Position numbers and translations under genes: made by a program. Below, piece by piece: positions 39,426 to 47,599 of a stretch of 50,052 nt of DNA (the first letter of the stretch is position 1; each line of letters opens with the position of its first letter). Source of the DNA: Pseudomonadota bacterium (GTDB taxonomy: Bacteria > Pseudomonadota > Gammaproteobacteria > Burkholderiales > Burkholderiaceae_C); NCBI GenBank assembly GCA_963204815.1, contig CAUJHQ010000129.1, positions 1-50,052 on the forward strand. Direction: 5' to 3'. Under the pieces are notes generated by a model. It was not told the DNA's origin, ran no database searches, and saw only the letters and a list, made by a program, of their open reading frames with translations.

Positions 39426-39536
39426 CGGCGGCGGCGATCGTATCGCCTGCGCGACAGCGTCGACCGGGAAAGGCTCGATGGTGCCGGCGCGCCGCTGCGG
39501 GTACACCTCGCGCACCCGCAGCGAAGGAGTTCCGAC

Positions 39537-41228
39537 TTGGCCTCGACGTCGATCCGCCCCCACCACGCCAGCTGGCCGACCCGGCTGCCGCGCGAACTGA
39601 CGGTGCCTGCCACGTCGCTGTGGTTCAACCTCGAGGTCAGCGCGGCGCGCTACCCGGACAAGCCGGCCTACGTGTTCCTGGGCCGCGCGCTGACGTACCG
39701 CGACCTGAAGGCGCAGGCCGAGGCGGTGGCCGGCTGGCTGCAGGGGCAGGGCGTGAAGAAGGGCGATCGCGTGCTGCTCTTCATGCAGAACTGCCCGCAG
39801 TACGCGGCGGCCTTCTACGGCGTCCTGCGCGCCGACGCCGTGGTGGTGCCGGTGAACCCGATGAACCGCGCCGACGAGTTCACGCACTACATCACCGACC
39901 CCGCGGCGCGCGTGGCCATCACCAGCGCCGACCTCACCGCCATCGTGCACGAAGCCAACGGCCGCGTGCCCGAGGCGCAGCGCCTGCAGCAGGTGCTGGT
40001 CACGCGCTTCACCGACGCGATGCCGGCCGACCTCGACCCCGCCGAGGCACCGGCCGAGCCCATCCTGCAATGGCTGCGCAGCGACCCCGCGCTGCCGCCG
40101 GGTTGCACGCGCTGGGCCGACGCGCTGGCCGCCGGCCTGCGGCCCGGCCCGCACACGGCGCAGCCCGACGACCTGGCCGTGCTGCCCTACACCTCGGGCA
40201 CCACCGGCCTGCCCAAGGGCTGCATGCACAGCCACCGCACGCTGATGGCCAACGCCATCGGCGGCGGGCTGTGGGGGCACGGCAGTGCCGAATCGGTGAG
40301 CCTGGCGGTGGTGCCGATGTTCCACATCACCGGGATGATGTACGGCGTGCTTGGCAACGTGTACGGCGGCAGCACCGCCATCGTCATGCCGCGCTGGGAC
40401 CGCGAGCTCGCCGGGCGCCTGATCTCGCGCCACAAGGTCACGCACTGGACCTGCATCCCGACGATGATCATCGACCTCTTCGGCAGCCCCAACTACAAGA
40501 GCTTCGACCTCACGAGCCTGCGCTACGCCTCCGGCGGCGGCGCCGCGATGCCGCAGGCGGTGGCCGAGCGGCTGCAGAAGGAATTCGGCATCACCTTCGC
40601 CGAAGGCTACGGCCTCACCGAGACCGCCGCGCCGAGCCACGCCAACCCGCCCGAGCGCGCCAAGCTGCAGTGCCTGGGCATCCCGATCTTCGGCGTCGAC
40701 TCGCGCATCGTCGAGCCCGGCACCACGAAGGAACTGCCGCCGGGCGAGGTGGGCGAGATCGTCACCCGCGGGCCGATGGTCTTCAAGGGCTACTGGGGCC
40801 ACCCCGAGGCCACCGAAGCTGCGTTCTGCGAGATCGACGGCCAGCGCTTCTTCCGCACCGGCGACCTGGGCCGCATGGACGAGGAGGGCTACTTCTTCAT
40901 CACCGACCGCCTGAAGCGCATGATCAACGCGAGCGGCTTCAAGGTCTGGCCGAGCGAGGTCGAGTTGCTGCTCTTCAAGTGCCCGCAGGTGCAGGAGGCG
41001 TGCGTCATCGCCGCCAAGGACGCCTACCGCGGCGAGACCGTGAAGGCGGTGATCGTGCTGCGCGCCGAGGCGCGCGGCCACACCGCGCCGGAGGACATCG
41101 TCGCCTGGGCGAAGGAGCACATGGCGGCCTACAAAGTGCCGAAGATCGTCGAGTTCGCCGACAGCCTGCCCAAGAGCGGCTCGGGCAAGGTGATGTGGCG
41201 GCTGCTGCAGGAGAAGGAAGGCGCCTGA
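39537..41228 (+). CDS. long-chain acyl-CoA ligase-like AMP-binding protein
   Basis: 563 residues from TTG at 39537. The site GAAGGAG lies 7 bases upstream, and no ATG or GTG precedes the conserved N-terminal domain in frame, so TTG is well supported. ANL-superfamily motifs: YTSGTTGLPKGCMHSH near residue 220 (P-loop), EGYGLTETAAPSH near 356, TGDLGRMDEEGYFFITDR near 441, and SGFKVWPSEVE with catalytic Lys in KSGSGKVMWR near 549. The enzyme activates a carboxylic acid as acyl-AMP then acyl-CoA. An FAD amine oxidase-like gene follows 25 bases downstream. Chain length and substrate unknown. Confidence 0.92.
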   Translation: MASTSIRPHHASWPTRLPRELTVPATSLWFNLEVSAARYPDKPAYVFLGRALTYRDLKAQAEAVAGWLQGQGVKKGDRVLLFMQNCPQYAAAFYGVLRADAVVVPVNPMNRADEFTHYITDPAARVAITSADLTAIVHEANGRVPEAQRLQQVLVTRFTDAMPADLDPAEAPAEPILQWLRSDPALPPGCTRWADALAAGLRPGPHTAQPDDLAVLPYTSGTTGLPKGCMHSHRTLMANAIGGGLWGHGSAESVSLAVVPMFHITGMMYGVLGNVYGGSTAIVMPRWDRELAGRLISRHKVTHWTCIPTMIIDLFGSPNYKSFDLTSLRYASGGGAAMPQAVAERLQKEFGITFAEGYGLTETAAPSHANPPERAKLQCLGIPIFGVDSRIVEPGTTKELPPGEVGEIVTRGPMVFKGYWGHPEATEAAFCEIDGQRFFRTGDLGRMDEEGYFFITDRLKRMINASGFKVWPSEVELLLFKCPQVQEACVIAAKDAYRGETVKAVIVLRAEARGHTAPEDIVAWAKEHMAAYKVPKIVEFADSLPKSGSGKVMWRLLQEKEGA

Positions 41229-41253
41229 GCTCGAAACTGGAACCCTGCGGCGC

Positions 41254-42426
41254 ATGACCCACGAGTCCTTCGACGTCGTCATCGTCGGCGCCGCCGTCGT
41301 CGGCAGCGCCGCGGCGCATTTCCTGACCGCCGCGGGCGGCCGGCGCGTGCTGCTGCTGGAGCGCGACCCGAGCTACAGCACCTGCGCCACCGGGCGCTCG
41401 CTGGCGTCGATCCGGCACCAGTTCTCGGTGGCCGAGAACATCCGCATGTCGCGCTTCGGCACCGAGTTCCTGCGCCGGCCCGAGGCGCTGGCGGTCGATG
41501 GCGAGGTGCCGGCGATCGGCCTGCGCGAGGACGGCTACCTGTTCCTGACCAGCGCCGCCGGCCGCGAGCAGCTGGCGCGCAACCATGCGCTGCAGCGGGC
41601 CGAAGGCGCGGACATCGCGTGGCTCGAACCCGACGCGCTTGCGGACCGCTTTCCCTGGCTGGCGACGCACGACCTCGCCGCCGGCACGCTGGGCCTGCGC
41701 GGCGAAGGCTGGATCGACGCCCATGCGCTGATGCACGGCCTGCGCCGCAAGGCGGTCGCGCAAGGCGCCGTGCTGCGCCACGCCGAGGTGGCCCGGCTGG
41801 TGCGCGAAGGCGGCCGCGTCGTCGCCGTCGAGCTGGCCGACGGCTCGCGCATCGGCTGCGGCTGGGTGGTCAACGCGGCCGGCACCGGCGCCACCGCGCT
41901 GGCGCGCAGCGCCGGCATCGCGTTGCCGGTGCAGTCGCGCAAGCGCTGCGTGTTCCACTTCCGCAGCCCGGCGGTGCTGCCGCGGTGCCCGCTGGTCATC
42001 GAGCCGAGCGGGCTGTACTTCCGCCCCGAAGGCGCCGGTTTCCTGGCCGGCCTGGCGCCGCCCGAGCACGACGACCCGGAGTGTTTCGACTTCGACGTGC
42101 CGGCGAACCTGTTCGAGGACACGATCTGGCCGCGGCTCGCCGCGCGCGTGCCCGGCTTCGAGGCGGTGCGCCTCGTCAGCAGCTGGGCCGGCCACTACGA
42201 CGTGAACCTGCTCGACCACAACGTGATCCTGGGCCCGCACCCCGAGGTGCCGAACCTGCTGTTCGCCAACGGCTTCAGCGGCCACGGCGTGCAGCAGGCG
42301 CCGGCGGTGGGGCGCGCGCTGGCCGAGTGGGTGGGGCACGGGCGCTACACGAGCCTGGACCTGGGGGCGTTCGGCTGGGCGCGCGTGCTCGAAGGGCGGC
42401 CGTTGCGCGAGCTGAACGTGGTCTGA
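41254..42426 (+). CDS. FAD-dependent oxidoreductase of the DAO (glycine/D-amino acid oxidase) family
   Basis: 390-residue flavoprotein. The N-terminal Rossmann motif is DVVIVGAAVVGSAAAHFL, where the first glycine-rich loop is GAAVVG instead of GxGxxG. The FAD-contact LLLERDPSYSTCATGRSLASIR and the C-terminal FANGFSGHGVQQAPAVGRAL are typical of the DadA/SoxB group. Such enzymes oxidise a secondary or primary amine, for example D-amino acids or sarcosine. It ends just before the strong hairpin at 42447-42477. Confidence 0.9.
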   Translation: MTHESFDVVIVGAAVVGSAAAHFLTAAGGRRVLLLERDPSYSTCATGRSLASIRHQFSVAENIRMSRFGTEFLRRPEALAVDGEVPAIGLREDGYLFLTSAAGREQLARNHALQRAEGADIAWLEPDALADRFPWLATHDLAAGTLGLRGEGWIDAHALMHGLRRKAVAQGAVLRHAEVARLVREGGRVVAVELADGSRIGCGWVVNAAGTGATALARSAGIALPVQSRKRCVFHFRSPAVLPRCPLVIEPSGLYFRPEGAGFLAGLAPPEHDDPECFDFDVPANLFEDTIWPRLAARVPGFEAVRLVSSWAGHYDVNLLDHNVILGPHPEVPNLLFANGFSGHGVQQAPAVGRALAEWVGHGRYTSLDLGAFGWARVLEGRPLRELNVV

Positions 42427-42446
42427 GCACGCGCGTCGAGCGCCCA

Positions 42447-42477
42447 CGAAGAAGGCCGGGCAAGCCCGGCCTCTTCG
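42447..42477. terminator. bidirectional hairpin between convergent genes
   Basis: GGCCGGGC (42454-42461) pairs with GCCCGGCC (42464-42471) across a 2-base loop, and the stem extends on both sides (CGAAG with CTTCG, one bulged base). It lies between the FAD oxidoreductase stop (42426) and the convergent lysine-rich gene stop (42497). No long T run follows, which is common in high-GC genomes. Confidence 0.7.
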
Positions 42478-42496
42478 CAGTCGCAGAAGCGAAGAA

Positions 42497-42682
42497 TTAC
42501 TTCTTCGCTTCTTCCTTCTTCTCGGCCTTCTTCTCGTCTTTCTTGGCGGCCGGCTTCTTGTCGTCCTTCTTGGCGGCTTCGCTGGCCTTCATCGGGGCGC
42601 CGGCGGCGTGCGACGCGGCCTGGGCGTTGAACGCCACGGCAGCGAACATGGCGAGGATCACGGAGGCGAGGGTCTTGGTCAT
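42497..42682 (-). CDS. small secreted lysine-rich protein
   Basis: 61 residues. Residues 1-22 form a clear signal peptide (MTKTLASVILAMFAAVAFNAQA) with a likely cut after AQA; the mature part of about 39 residues is mostly Lys, Ala, Glu and Asp (SEAAKKDDKKPAAKKDEKK). It has no Cys or aromatic residue and would be disordered and highly charged. A GAAAGG site lies 10 bases upstream of the ATG at 42682. Similar short Lys-rich exported proteins occur in Burkholderiales without a known role. A CCGGAACTTCCGG palindrome (42726-42738) in its upstream region may be a binding site. Confidence 0.7.
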   Translation of the reverse strand: MTKTLASVILAMFAAVAFNAQAASHAAGAPMKASEAAKKDDKKPAAKKDEKKAEKKEEAKK

Positions 42683-42818
42683 GGGGTCGGCCTTTCAGGT
42701 GGAGGGCGGGGGGATCACAGCCAATCCGGAACTTCCGGCCGGCTTGCTCAAAACGCGGCACCCCGACTTCGGTTGACTGGCGCGCGTCCGCATCGCGGCC
42801 GCTTGCGTACACTCGTCG

Positions 42819-44000
42819 GTGACCGTGATCATCCGCTTCCTCGCCCCGTGGCTGCTCGCCGCCGCGGTGGCCGCGGCCCAGGCCGCGCCCTACCTTCCGC
42901 CGTCCGACAGCACCGTGCTCGAGCGCCTGCCCGAGCGCGCGGCGGACCCGCGTGCGCGGGAGTTGCGCGCCCTGCGCAGCCGCCTGAACGCGAACCCGAA
43001 CGACGCCGACACCGCGGCCCGCCTGGCGCGTGCGTACTTCGACCTCGTGGCCGCCGAAGGCGACCCCCGCTACATCGGTTACGCGCAGGCAGCACTCTCG
43101 CCCTGGTGGAATGCGGCCGACGCACCCGACGCCGTGCGCGTGGCGCGCGCACTGCTGCGGCAGTTCAACCACGGTTTCGACGCCGCCACCGCCGACCTGC
43201 GCGCCGTGACCGCGCGCACGCCCACGCACGGCGAGGCCTGGGCCTGGCTGGCGGCGATCGCGATGGTGCAGGCTCGCTACGACGACGCGCGCGCCGCCTG
43301 CGCCGCGACCGCCGCGCAGGCCTCGGCGCTCATCGTCACTGCCTGCACCGCGGCGGCCGATGCGCTCACCGGCCGCGCCACGGCGGCGGCGGGCGCCTTG
43401 CGCCGCGCGTTGGAGGACGCCGCCGACGCGTCGCCGGCCGAGCGCCTGTGGGCGCTGACGCGGCTGGCCGAGATCGAGGAGCGGCGCGGCGAGTGGGCGG
43501 CCGCCGAAGCCGCCTTCCGCGAGGCGCTGGCGCTCGGCCTTGCCGACGGCTACCTGCAGGCCGCCTACGCCGACTTCCTGCTCGACCGCGGCCGCCCGCG
43601 CGAGGTGCTGGCGTTGCTGCAAGGCCGCGAGCGTTCCGACCTGCTGCTGCTGCGCCTGGCGCTGGCGGCCAAGGCCGCCGGCGCGCCCGAACTCGCCAGG
43701 TGGCAGGCCGACATGGCCGCGCGCTTCGACGCCGCACGCCGCCGCGGCGACGCCACGCACGAAAAGGAAGAGTCGCGCTTCGTGCTGGCGCTGCAGGGCG
43801 ATGCGGCACGCGCGCTCGACCTCGCGCAGCGCAACTACGCCATCCAGCGCGAACCGGCCGATGCCCGCGCGCTGCTCGAGGCCGCGCTGGCCGCCGGCCG
43901 GCCCGAAGCCGCCAAGCCGGCGCTGGACTGGCTGGACCGCCACGGCGTCGAAAGCGTCGCGCTGCGTGCGCTGGCGGCGCGGCTGAGGGGCGTTCGATGA
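42819..44000 (+). CDS. exported TPR-repeat protein
   Basis: 393 residues from GTG at 42819 (a second GTG follows at 42825). Signal peptide up to about residue 22 (LAAAVAAAQAAP). The rest is helical TPR-like repeats with regular Ala/Leu spacing: RLNANPNDADTAARLARAYF, RAVTARTPTHGEAWAWLAAI, RLAEIEERRGEWAAAEAAFR, and a long C-terminal pair. It is a probable periplasmic protein-interaction scaffold. It overlaps the HupE-like gene by ATGA (43997-44000). TACACT (42808-42813) lies 5 bases before the GTG and may be a -10 box. No specific partner can be named from sequence. Confidence 0.78.
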   Translation: MTVIIRFLAPWLLAAAVAAAQAAPYLPPSDSTVLERLPERAADPRARELRALRSRLNANPNDADTAARLARAYFDLVAAEGDPRYIGYAQAALSPWWNAADAPDAVRVARALLRQFNHGFDAATADLRAVTARTPTHGEAWAWLAAIAMVQARYDDARAACAATAAQASALIVTACTAAADALTGRATAAAGALRRALEDAADASPAERLWALTRLAEIEERRGEWAAAEAAFREALALGLADGYLQAAYADFLLDRGRPREVLALLQGRERSDLLLLRLALAAKAAGAPELARWQADMAARFDAARRRGDATHEKEESRFVLALQGDAARALDLAQRNYAIQREPADARALLEAALAAGRPEAAKPALDWLDRHGVESVALRALAARLRGVR

Positions 44001-45121
44001 AGCGCTTCCTGTTCTGGCTGATCGCGCTGTTCGTGGCGCTGCCGGCCCACGCGCACAAGCCGTCGGACAGCTACCTCGTCATCGATGCCGGCGCCGCCAC
44101 GCTGGCCGGGCAGTGGGACATCGCGCTGCGCGACCTGGACCATGCGATCGGCCTGGACGCCGACGGCAACGGCGAGATCACCTGGGGCGAACTGCGTGCG
44201 CGGCACGCCGACATCGCCGCCTATGCGCTGGCGCGCCTGGCGCTGCAGGCGGACGGCCGGGCCTGCCCGCTGAAGGCCGGCGAGCAGCTCGTCGACAGCC
44301 ACACCGACGGCGCCTACACCGTGCTGCGCTTCGAGGCGGCCTGCGCCGCACCGCCGAAGCAGCTGCAGATCGAGTACCGCCTGTTCGCCGACCTCGACCC
44401 GCAGCACCGCGGCCTGCTGAACCTGAAGTCGGCCGCCGGCGTGCGCAGCGCCGTGTTCTCGCCGCAGGCGGCGCTGCAGACCTTCGAGCTCGCCGAGCTC
44501 GGGGGCTTCGGCGCCTTCGCGCAGTACGTCGTCGAAGGCGTGTGGCACATCTGGATCGGCTTCGACCACATCCTGTTCCTCGTCTCGCTGCTGCTGCCGG
44601 CGGTGCTGGTGTGGCGCCTGAAGGCCTGGGCTCCGGTGGAGCGCTTCGCCGACGCCTTCTTCGACGTGCTGAAGATCGTCACCTCGTTCACGGTGGCGCA
44701 CTCGATCACGCTGACGCTGGCGACGCTGGGCCTGGTGTCGCTGCCCTCGCGCGCGGTGGAGTCGACGATCGCCGCCTCGGTGGTGCTGGCGGCACTGAAC
44801 AACGTGTTCCCGCTGGTGCACTCGCGGCGCTGGGTGGTGGCGTTCGGCTTCGGCCTCATCCACGGCTTCGGCTTCGCCAGCGTGCTCGCCGACCTGGGGC
44901 TGCCGCAGGGCGCGCTGGCGCTGTCGCTGCTGGGCTTCAACGTCGGCGTTGAACTCGGCCAGCTCGCCATCGTCGCCCTCTTCCTGCCGGTGGCCTACGC
45001 GCTGCGGCGCACGCGCTTCTACCGCTGGGCGGTGTTCGTCGGCGGCTCGGCGCTCATCGCGGCGGTGTCGGCCGGCTGGTTCGTCGACCGCGCCTTCGGG
45101 CTCGCCTTGATGCCGTTCTGA
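43997..45121 (+). CDS. HupE/UreJ-like membrane protein with a periplasmic EF-hand loop
   Basis: 374 residues. Signal peptide ends at PAHAH (about residue 20), placing a His right after cleavage. Residues about 20-165 are a soluble domain containing DADGNGEITWGE (residues 54-65), a full 12-residue EF-hand loop (Asp54, Asp56, Asn58, Gly59, Ile61, Glu65). The C-terminal part has about 6-7 membrane helices with FDHILFLVSLLLPAVL and FGFGLIHGFGFASVLADLGL, the HupE/UreJ_2 family His motifs thought to move Ni or Co. Probable inner-membrane metal-handling protein. Its last 103 bases overlap a convergent gene. Confidence 0.85.
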   Translation: MKRFLFWLIALFVALPAHAHKPSDSYLVIDAGAATLAGQWDIALRDLDHAIGLDADGNGEITWGELRARHADIAAYALARLALQADGRACPLKAGEQLVDSHTDGAYTVLRFEAACAAPPKQLQIEYRLFADLDPQHRGLLNLKSAAGVRSAVFSPQAALQTFELAELGGFGAFAQYVVEGVWHIWIGFDHILFLVSLLLPAVLVWRLKAWAPVERFADAFFDVLKIVTSFTVAHSITLTLATLGLVSLPSRAVESTIAASVVLAALNNVFPLVHSRRWVVAFGFGLIHGFGFASVLADLGLPQGALALSLLGFNVGVELGQLAIVALFLPVAYALRRTRFYRWAVFVGGSALIAAVSAGWFVDRAFGLALMPF

Positions 45122-45852
45122 TCGACGCTGAAGGCCAGCGTCACGAAGCGGCTGTCCCAGGTGTCGGGCCTTGTGGCCGACACGCGCAGGTCGATGCCGC
45201 GCAGCAGCCAGTTGCCGGCCAGCGTGGGCGTGAAGCTCACGCGGCCCGCCGCGTCGGTGCGCATCCAGACGCCGACGCGCGCGCGCTCGTGGCGCAGCTC
45301 GACCGCGAAGTCCGGCAGCGGCTGGCCGTCGCGCAGCACGCGGAACACATGCGGGCCCGTGCTTTCCAGCAAGGCGTCGAGCCCCATGCCCGACGGCTGC
45401 GCTGCCGTGGCCCCCGGGCGCACCATGCGCGCGTGCTTCACGTAGCGCTCGACCCAGGGCTTGCCGCGCGCGGCCATGTCCTTCCAGGCCGCCAGGTTCG
45501 CCGGCGTCGGATTCACCTCGCGCAGGTAGACGTCGATCAGGTTCGGCGCCAGCGTCACCTCGAAGGGTTCCAGCTGCGCCCAGCAGCTTGTGGCGTCGAC
45601 CGGCGCCGCGAACACGAGCGCGGTGTCGGTGTTCGACAACGCCTTCAGCGGCAGGGCCCCGTTCGGCCCGGCGCAACCCTGGCGCACGACGTAGTTGGCG
45701 CCGACGCCGATCTCCTGCACCGGGAACTGGTTGCCCGTGCCCAGCGCAATGCGCCAGCCGGTGCCGGGCGCGGGCTCGAACCAGGTGTCGTGGGCGGTGG
45801 CGGGGCCGGCGCAGGCGAGCAGTGCGGCGGCGAGCAGGGTTCGCAATGGCAT
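45019..45852 (-). CDS. DUF4198 family exported protein
   Basis: 277-residue exported protein; start at ATG 45852 gives the signal peptide MPLRTLLAAALLACAGPATA with an AHDTWFEP start to the mature chain, typical of DUF4198. This family includes NikM-like components of nickel uptake, with the His/Asp near the N-terminus as likely ligands. A Gly/Thr-rich beta domain follows (TDAAGRVSFTPTLAGNWLLR near residue 215). The body reaches its expected end near RFVTLAFSVDQ; about 34 further residues (Asn/Thr/Ala-rich) come from reading into the 3' end of the HupE-like gene, a 103-base convergent overlap. Its neighbour supports a metal-uptake role, not proven. Confidence 0.78.
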   Translation of the reverse strand: MPLRTLLAAALLACAGPATAHDTWFEPAPGTGWRIALGTGNQFPVQEIGVGANYVVRQGCAGPNGALPLKALSNTDTALVFAAPVDATSCWAQLEPFEVTLAPNLIDVYLREVNPTPANLAAWKDMAARGKPWVERYVKHARMVRPGATAAQPSGMGLDALLESTGPHVFRVLRDGQPLPDFAVELRHERARVGVWMRTDAAGRVSFTPTLAGNWLLRGIDLRVSATRPDTWDSRFVTLAFSVDQNGIKASPKARSTNQPADTAAMSAEPPTNTAQR

Positions 45853-45937
45853 GAACCCAGCATACGCGAGCGCCCGGTGCGCGGATGCAGGTGCGGTTTC
45901 GGGCGATGATGGCGGCCAGAAGCAACGGAGCCCCGTC

Positions 45938-46393
45938 ATGTCCAAGAAGGTGATCGTCCTCAACGGCCCCAACCTCAACCTGCTCGGCCTGCGCGAGCCC
46001 GCCGTCTACGGCAAGGCCACGCTCGAGGACGTGGAGGCGCTGTGCCGCGAGACCGGCGCGCGCCTGGGCGTGGAGGTCGAGTGCCTGCAGAGCAACCACG
46101 AAGGCGTGCTGCTCGACGCGTTGCACGCCGCCGGCCGCCGCGTGAAGGCGGGCGAGGTGATCGGCGTCGTCATGAACCCCGGCGCCTACACGCACACCAG
46201 CATCGCGCTGCACGACGCCATCAAGGGCGCCGAGGTGCCGCTGATCGAGATCCACATCTCCAACGTGCACGCGCGCGAGTCCTTCCGCCACCACAGCTAC
46301 GTGTCGCCGGCGGCGGCGGGCATCGTCGTGGGCTTCGGCGTCGACGGCTACCGGCTCGCCATCGAGGGCCTGGTGCGCAAGCAGGGCGCGTGA
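45938..46393 (+). CDS. aroQ: type II 3-dehydroquinate dehydratase
   Basis: 151-residue shikimate-pathway enzyme that dehydrates 3-dehydroquinate. Motifs: VLNGPNLNLLGLREPAVYGK at the N-terminus with the active-site Tyr, CLQSNHEGVLLDALH near residue 50, NPGAYTHTSIALHDAI near 82 with substrate-binding Asn and Thr/Ser, and EIHISNVHARESFRHHSYVS near 106 carrying the catalytic His. Usual length for the dodecameric type II enzyme. ACGGAG upstream of the ATG at 45938 is a fair ribosome-binding site. Its stop is 4 bases from the convergent hpaR stop. Confidence 0.96.
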   Translation: MSKKVIVLNGPNLNLLGLREPAVYGKATLEDVEALCRETGARLGVEVECLQSNHEGVLLDALHAAGRRVKAGEVIGVVMNPGAYTHTSIALHDAIKGAEVPLIEIHISNVHARESFRHHSYVSPAAAGIVVGFGVDGYRLAIEGLVRKQGA

Positions 46394-46397
46394 GGCG

Positions 46398-46871
46398 TCA
46401 CTCGGGCTCGGGCGGCGGCAGCTCGGCCATCAGGCCGATCAGCTCGTCGAGCACGGCGTAGAAGCGGCCGGTGAACTCGGGGCCGATGTGCGCTTCGATG
46501 CCGTCGTACACCGCCTCGATCTGCGGCGCCATCGACGCGGCGAGCGCGCGACTCTTCGCCGTCAGGCTGACGAGCAGGCGGCGCTGGTCCTGCGCCAGCC
46601 GCTCGCGCTTGACGAGACCGAGTTCGTCCATGCGCGCCAGCACGCCGGCCAGGCTGGGGCTGGAGATGCGGCACACCTCGACGATCTGCCGCGGCTCGAG
46701 CGCGCCGCGTTCGAGCAGCGCGCGCACGATGCGCCACTGCTGTTCCGTCACGCCGTGGCGGTTGAGCACCGGGCGGAAGTGCGCGATGACGCTCTCGCGC
46801 GCTTGCAGCAGCAGCAGCGGCAGGTTGCGGTGGCGGAAGGTGGCCGTCGACGGCGCGCGCTTCGTTGACAT
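46398..46871 (-). CDS. hpaR: HpaR, MarR-family repressor of homoprotocatechuate degradation
   Basis: 157-residue winged-helix regulator (ATG at 46871; an upstream GTG at 46877 gives two extra residues). The DNA-binding region includes GVTEQQWRIVRALLERGALE (residues 41-60) and CRISSPSLAGVLARMDELGL near 68, then a wing with RLAQDQRRLLVSLTAKSRA. The LLLQARESVIAHFRPVLN N-terminal helix is characteristic of HpaR rather than other MarR proteins. It is divergent from hpaG1; an inverted repeat TTAGC(N9)GCTAA lies between the starts and is the likely operator. HpaR is relieved by homoprotocatechuate or related acids in E. coli. Confidence 0.9.
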   Translation of the reverse strand: MSTKRAPSTATFRHRNLPLLLLQARESVIAHFRPVLNRHGVTEQQWRIVRALLERGALEPRQIVEVCRISSPSLAGVLARMDELGLVKRERLAQDQRRLLVSLTAKSRALAASMAPQIEAVYDGIEAHIGPEFTGRFYAVLDELIGLMAELPPPEPE

Positions 46872-46900
46872 GTTCACATCTTAGCGATTACATTGCTAAT
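46865..46900. promoter_or_regulatory. hpaR/hpaG1 divergent promoter and operator
   Basis: On the plus strand TTGACA (46865-46870) is a perfect -35 and TACATT (46889-46894, 4 of 6) follows at 18 bases. The inverted repeat TTAGC (46881-46885)/GCTAA (46895-46899) straddles this -10, so HpaR bound there would block transcription. The predicted start point falls near the GTG at 46901, so hpaG1 may be leaderless. The same interval is the hpaR upstream region. Confidence 0.6.
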
Positions 46901-47599
46901 GTGTTAGTGAAATCCGCGCCCGCCTTCGATCTGGTTTTCGACGCCGCCCCGTGGCGGCCGTCGGGCACCGTGGTCGCGGCACTGCTGAACGACCCGGCGC
47001 AGCTGGCGGCGCTGGGCGACGCGGCGCACGCCGCGCCCTACAAGGCACCGCCGCGTGCGCCGGTGCTGGGCGTGAAGCCGCGGAACACCTGGTGCGGCGA
47101 CGGCGCCGCGGTCGAGGTGCCGGCCGATCCCGGCGTGGTGCAGCTGGCGCCGACGCTGGCCATCGTGATCGGCCGCACCGCGTGCCGCGTGAGTGCAGCC
47201 GACGGGCTGGCCTTCGTCGCCGGCTATACCATCGCGCAGGATCTCGCCTTGCCGCATGCCAGCCACTACCGCCCGGCGGTACGCCAGCGCGTGCGCGACG
47301 GTTTCTGCCCCATCGGCCCGCGCGTGGTGCCTGCGGCGCAGGTGGCGGCGCCCAATGCGCTCGCGGTGGAACTGCGCGTCGACGGTGTCGTGGTGCAGCG
47401 GGGCAGCACCGCCGGCCGCGTGCGCGGCGTCGCGGCGCTGGTGGCCGACGTGTCGGCCTTCATGACGCTGCAGCCCGGCGACCTGCTGTTGCTGGGCCCC
47501 GCGGCCGGGGCGCCGCAGGCGCGTGCCGGGCAAGTGGCGAGCGTGTCCATCGAAGGCCTGGGAACGCTCACCACGCGCTTCGTCGCGGAGGCGCCGTGA
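46901..47599 (+). CDS. hpaG1: HpaG1, N-terminal-half homologue of homoprotocatechuate isomerase/decarboxylase
   Basis: 232 residues from GTG at 46901 (GTG at 46907 is also possible). It belongs to the fumarylacetoacetate hydrolase family and matches the N-terminal half of HpaG/HpcE: FVAGYTIAQDLALPHASHYR near residue 105 and RDGFCPIGPRVVPAAQ near 133. The metal-ligand Glu pair present in the C-terminal half homologue (YECELAVVIG) is not in this chain (QLAPTLAIVIG). It overlaps hpaG2 by GTGA. It acts in 4-hydroxyphenylacetate meta-cleavage, on the 2-oxo acid formed after HpaE. The split into two genes is discussed separately. Confidence 0.9.
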   Translation: MLVKSAPAFDLVFDAAPWRPSGTVVAALLNDPAQLAALGDAAHAAPYKAPPRAPVLGVKPRNTWCGDGAAVEVPADPGVVQLAPTLAIVIGRTACRVSAADGLAFVAGYTIAQDLALPHASHYRPAVRQRVRDGFCPIGPRVVPAAQVAAPNALAVELRVDGVVVQRGSTAGRVRGVAALVADVSAFMTLQPGDLLLLGPAAGAPQARAGQVASVSIEGLGTLTTRFVAEAP

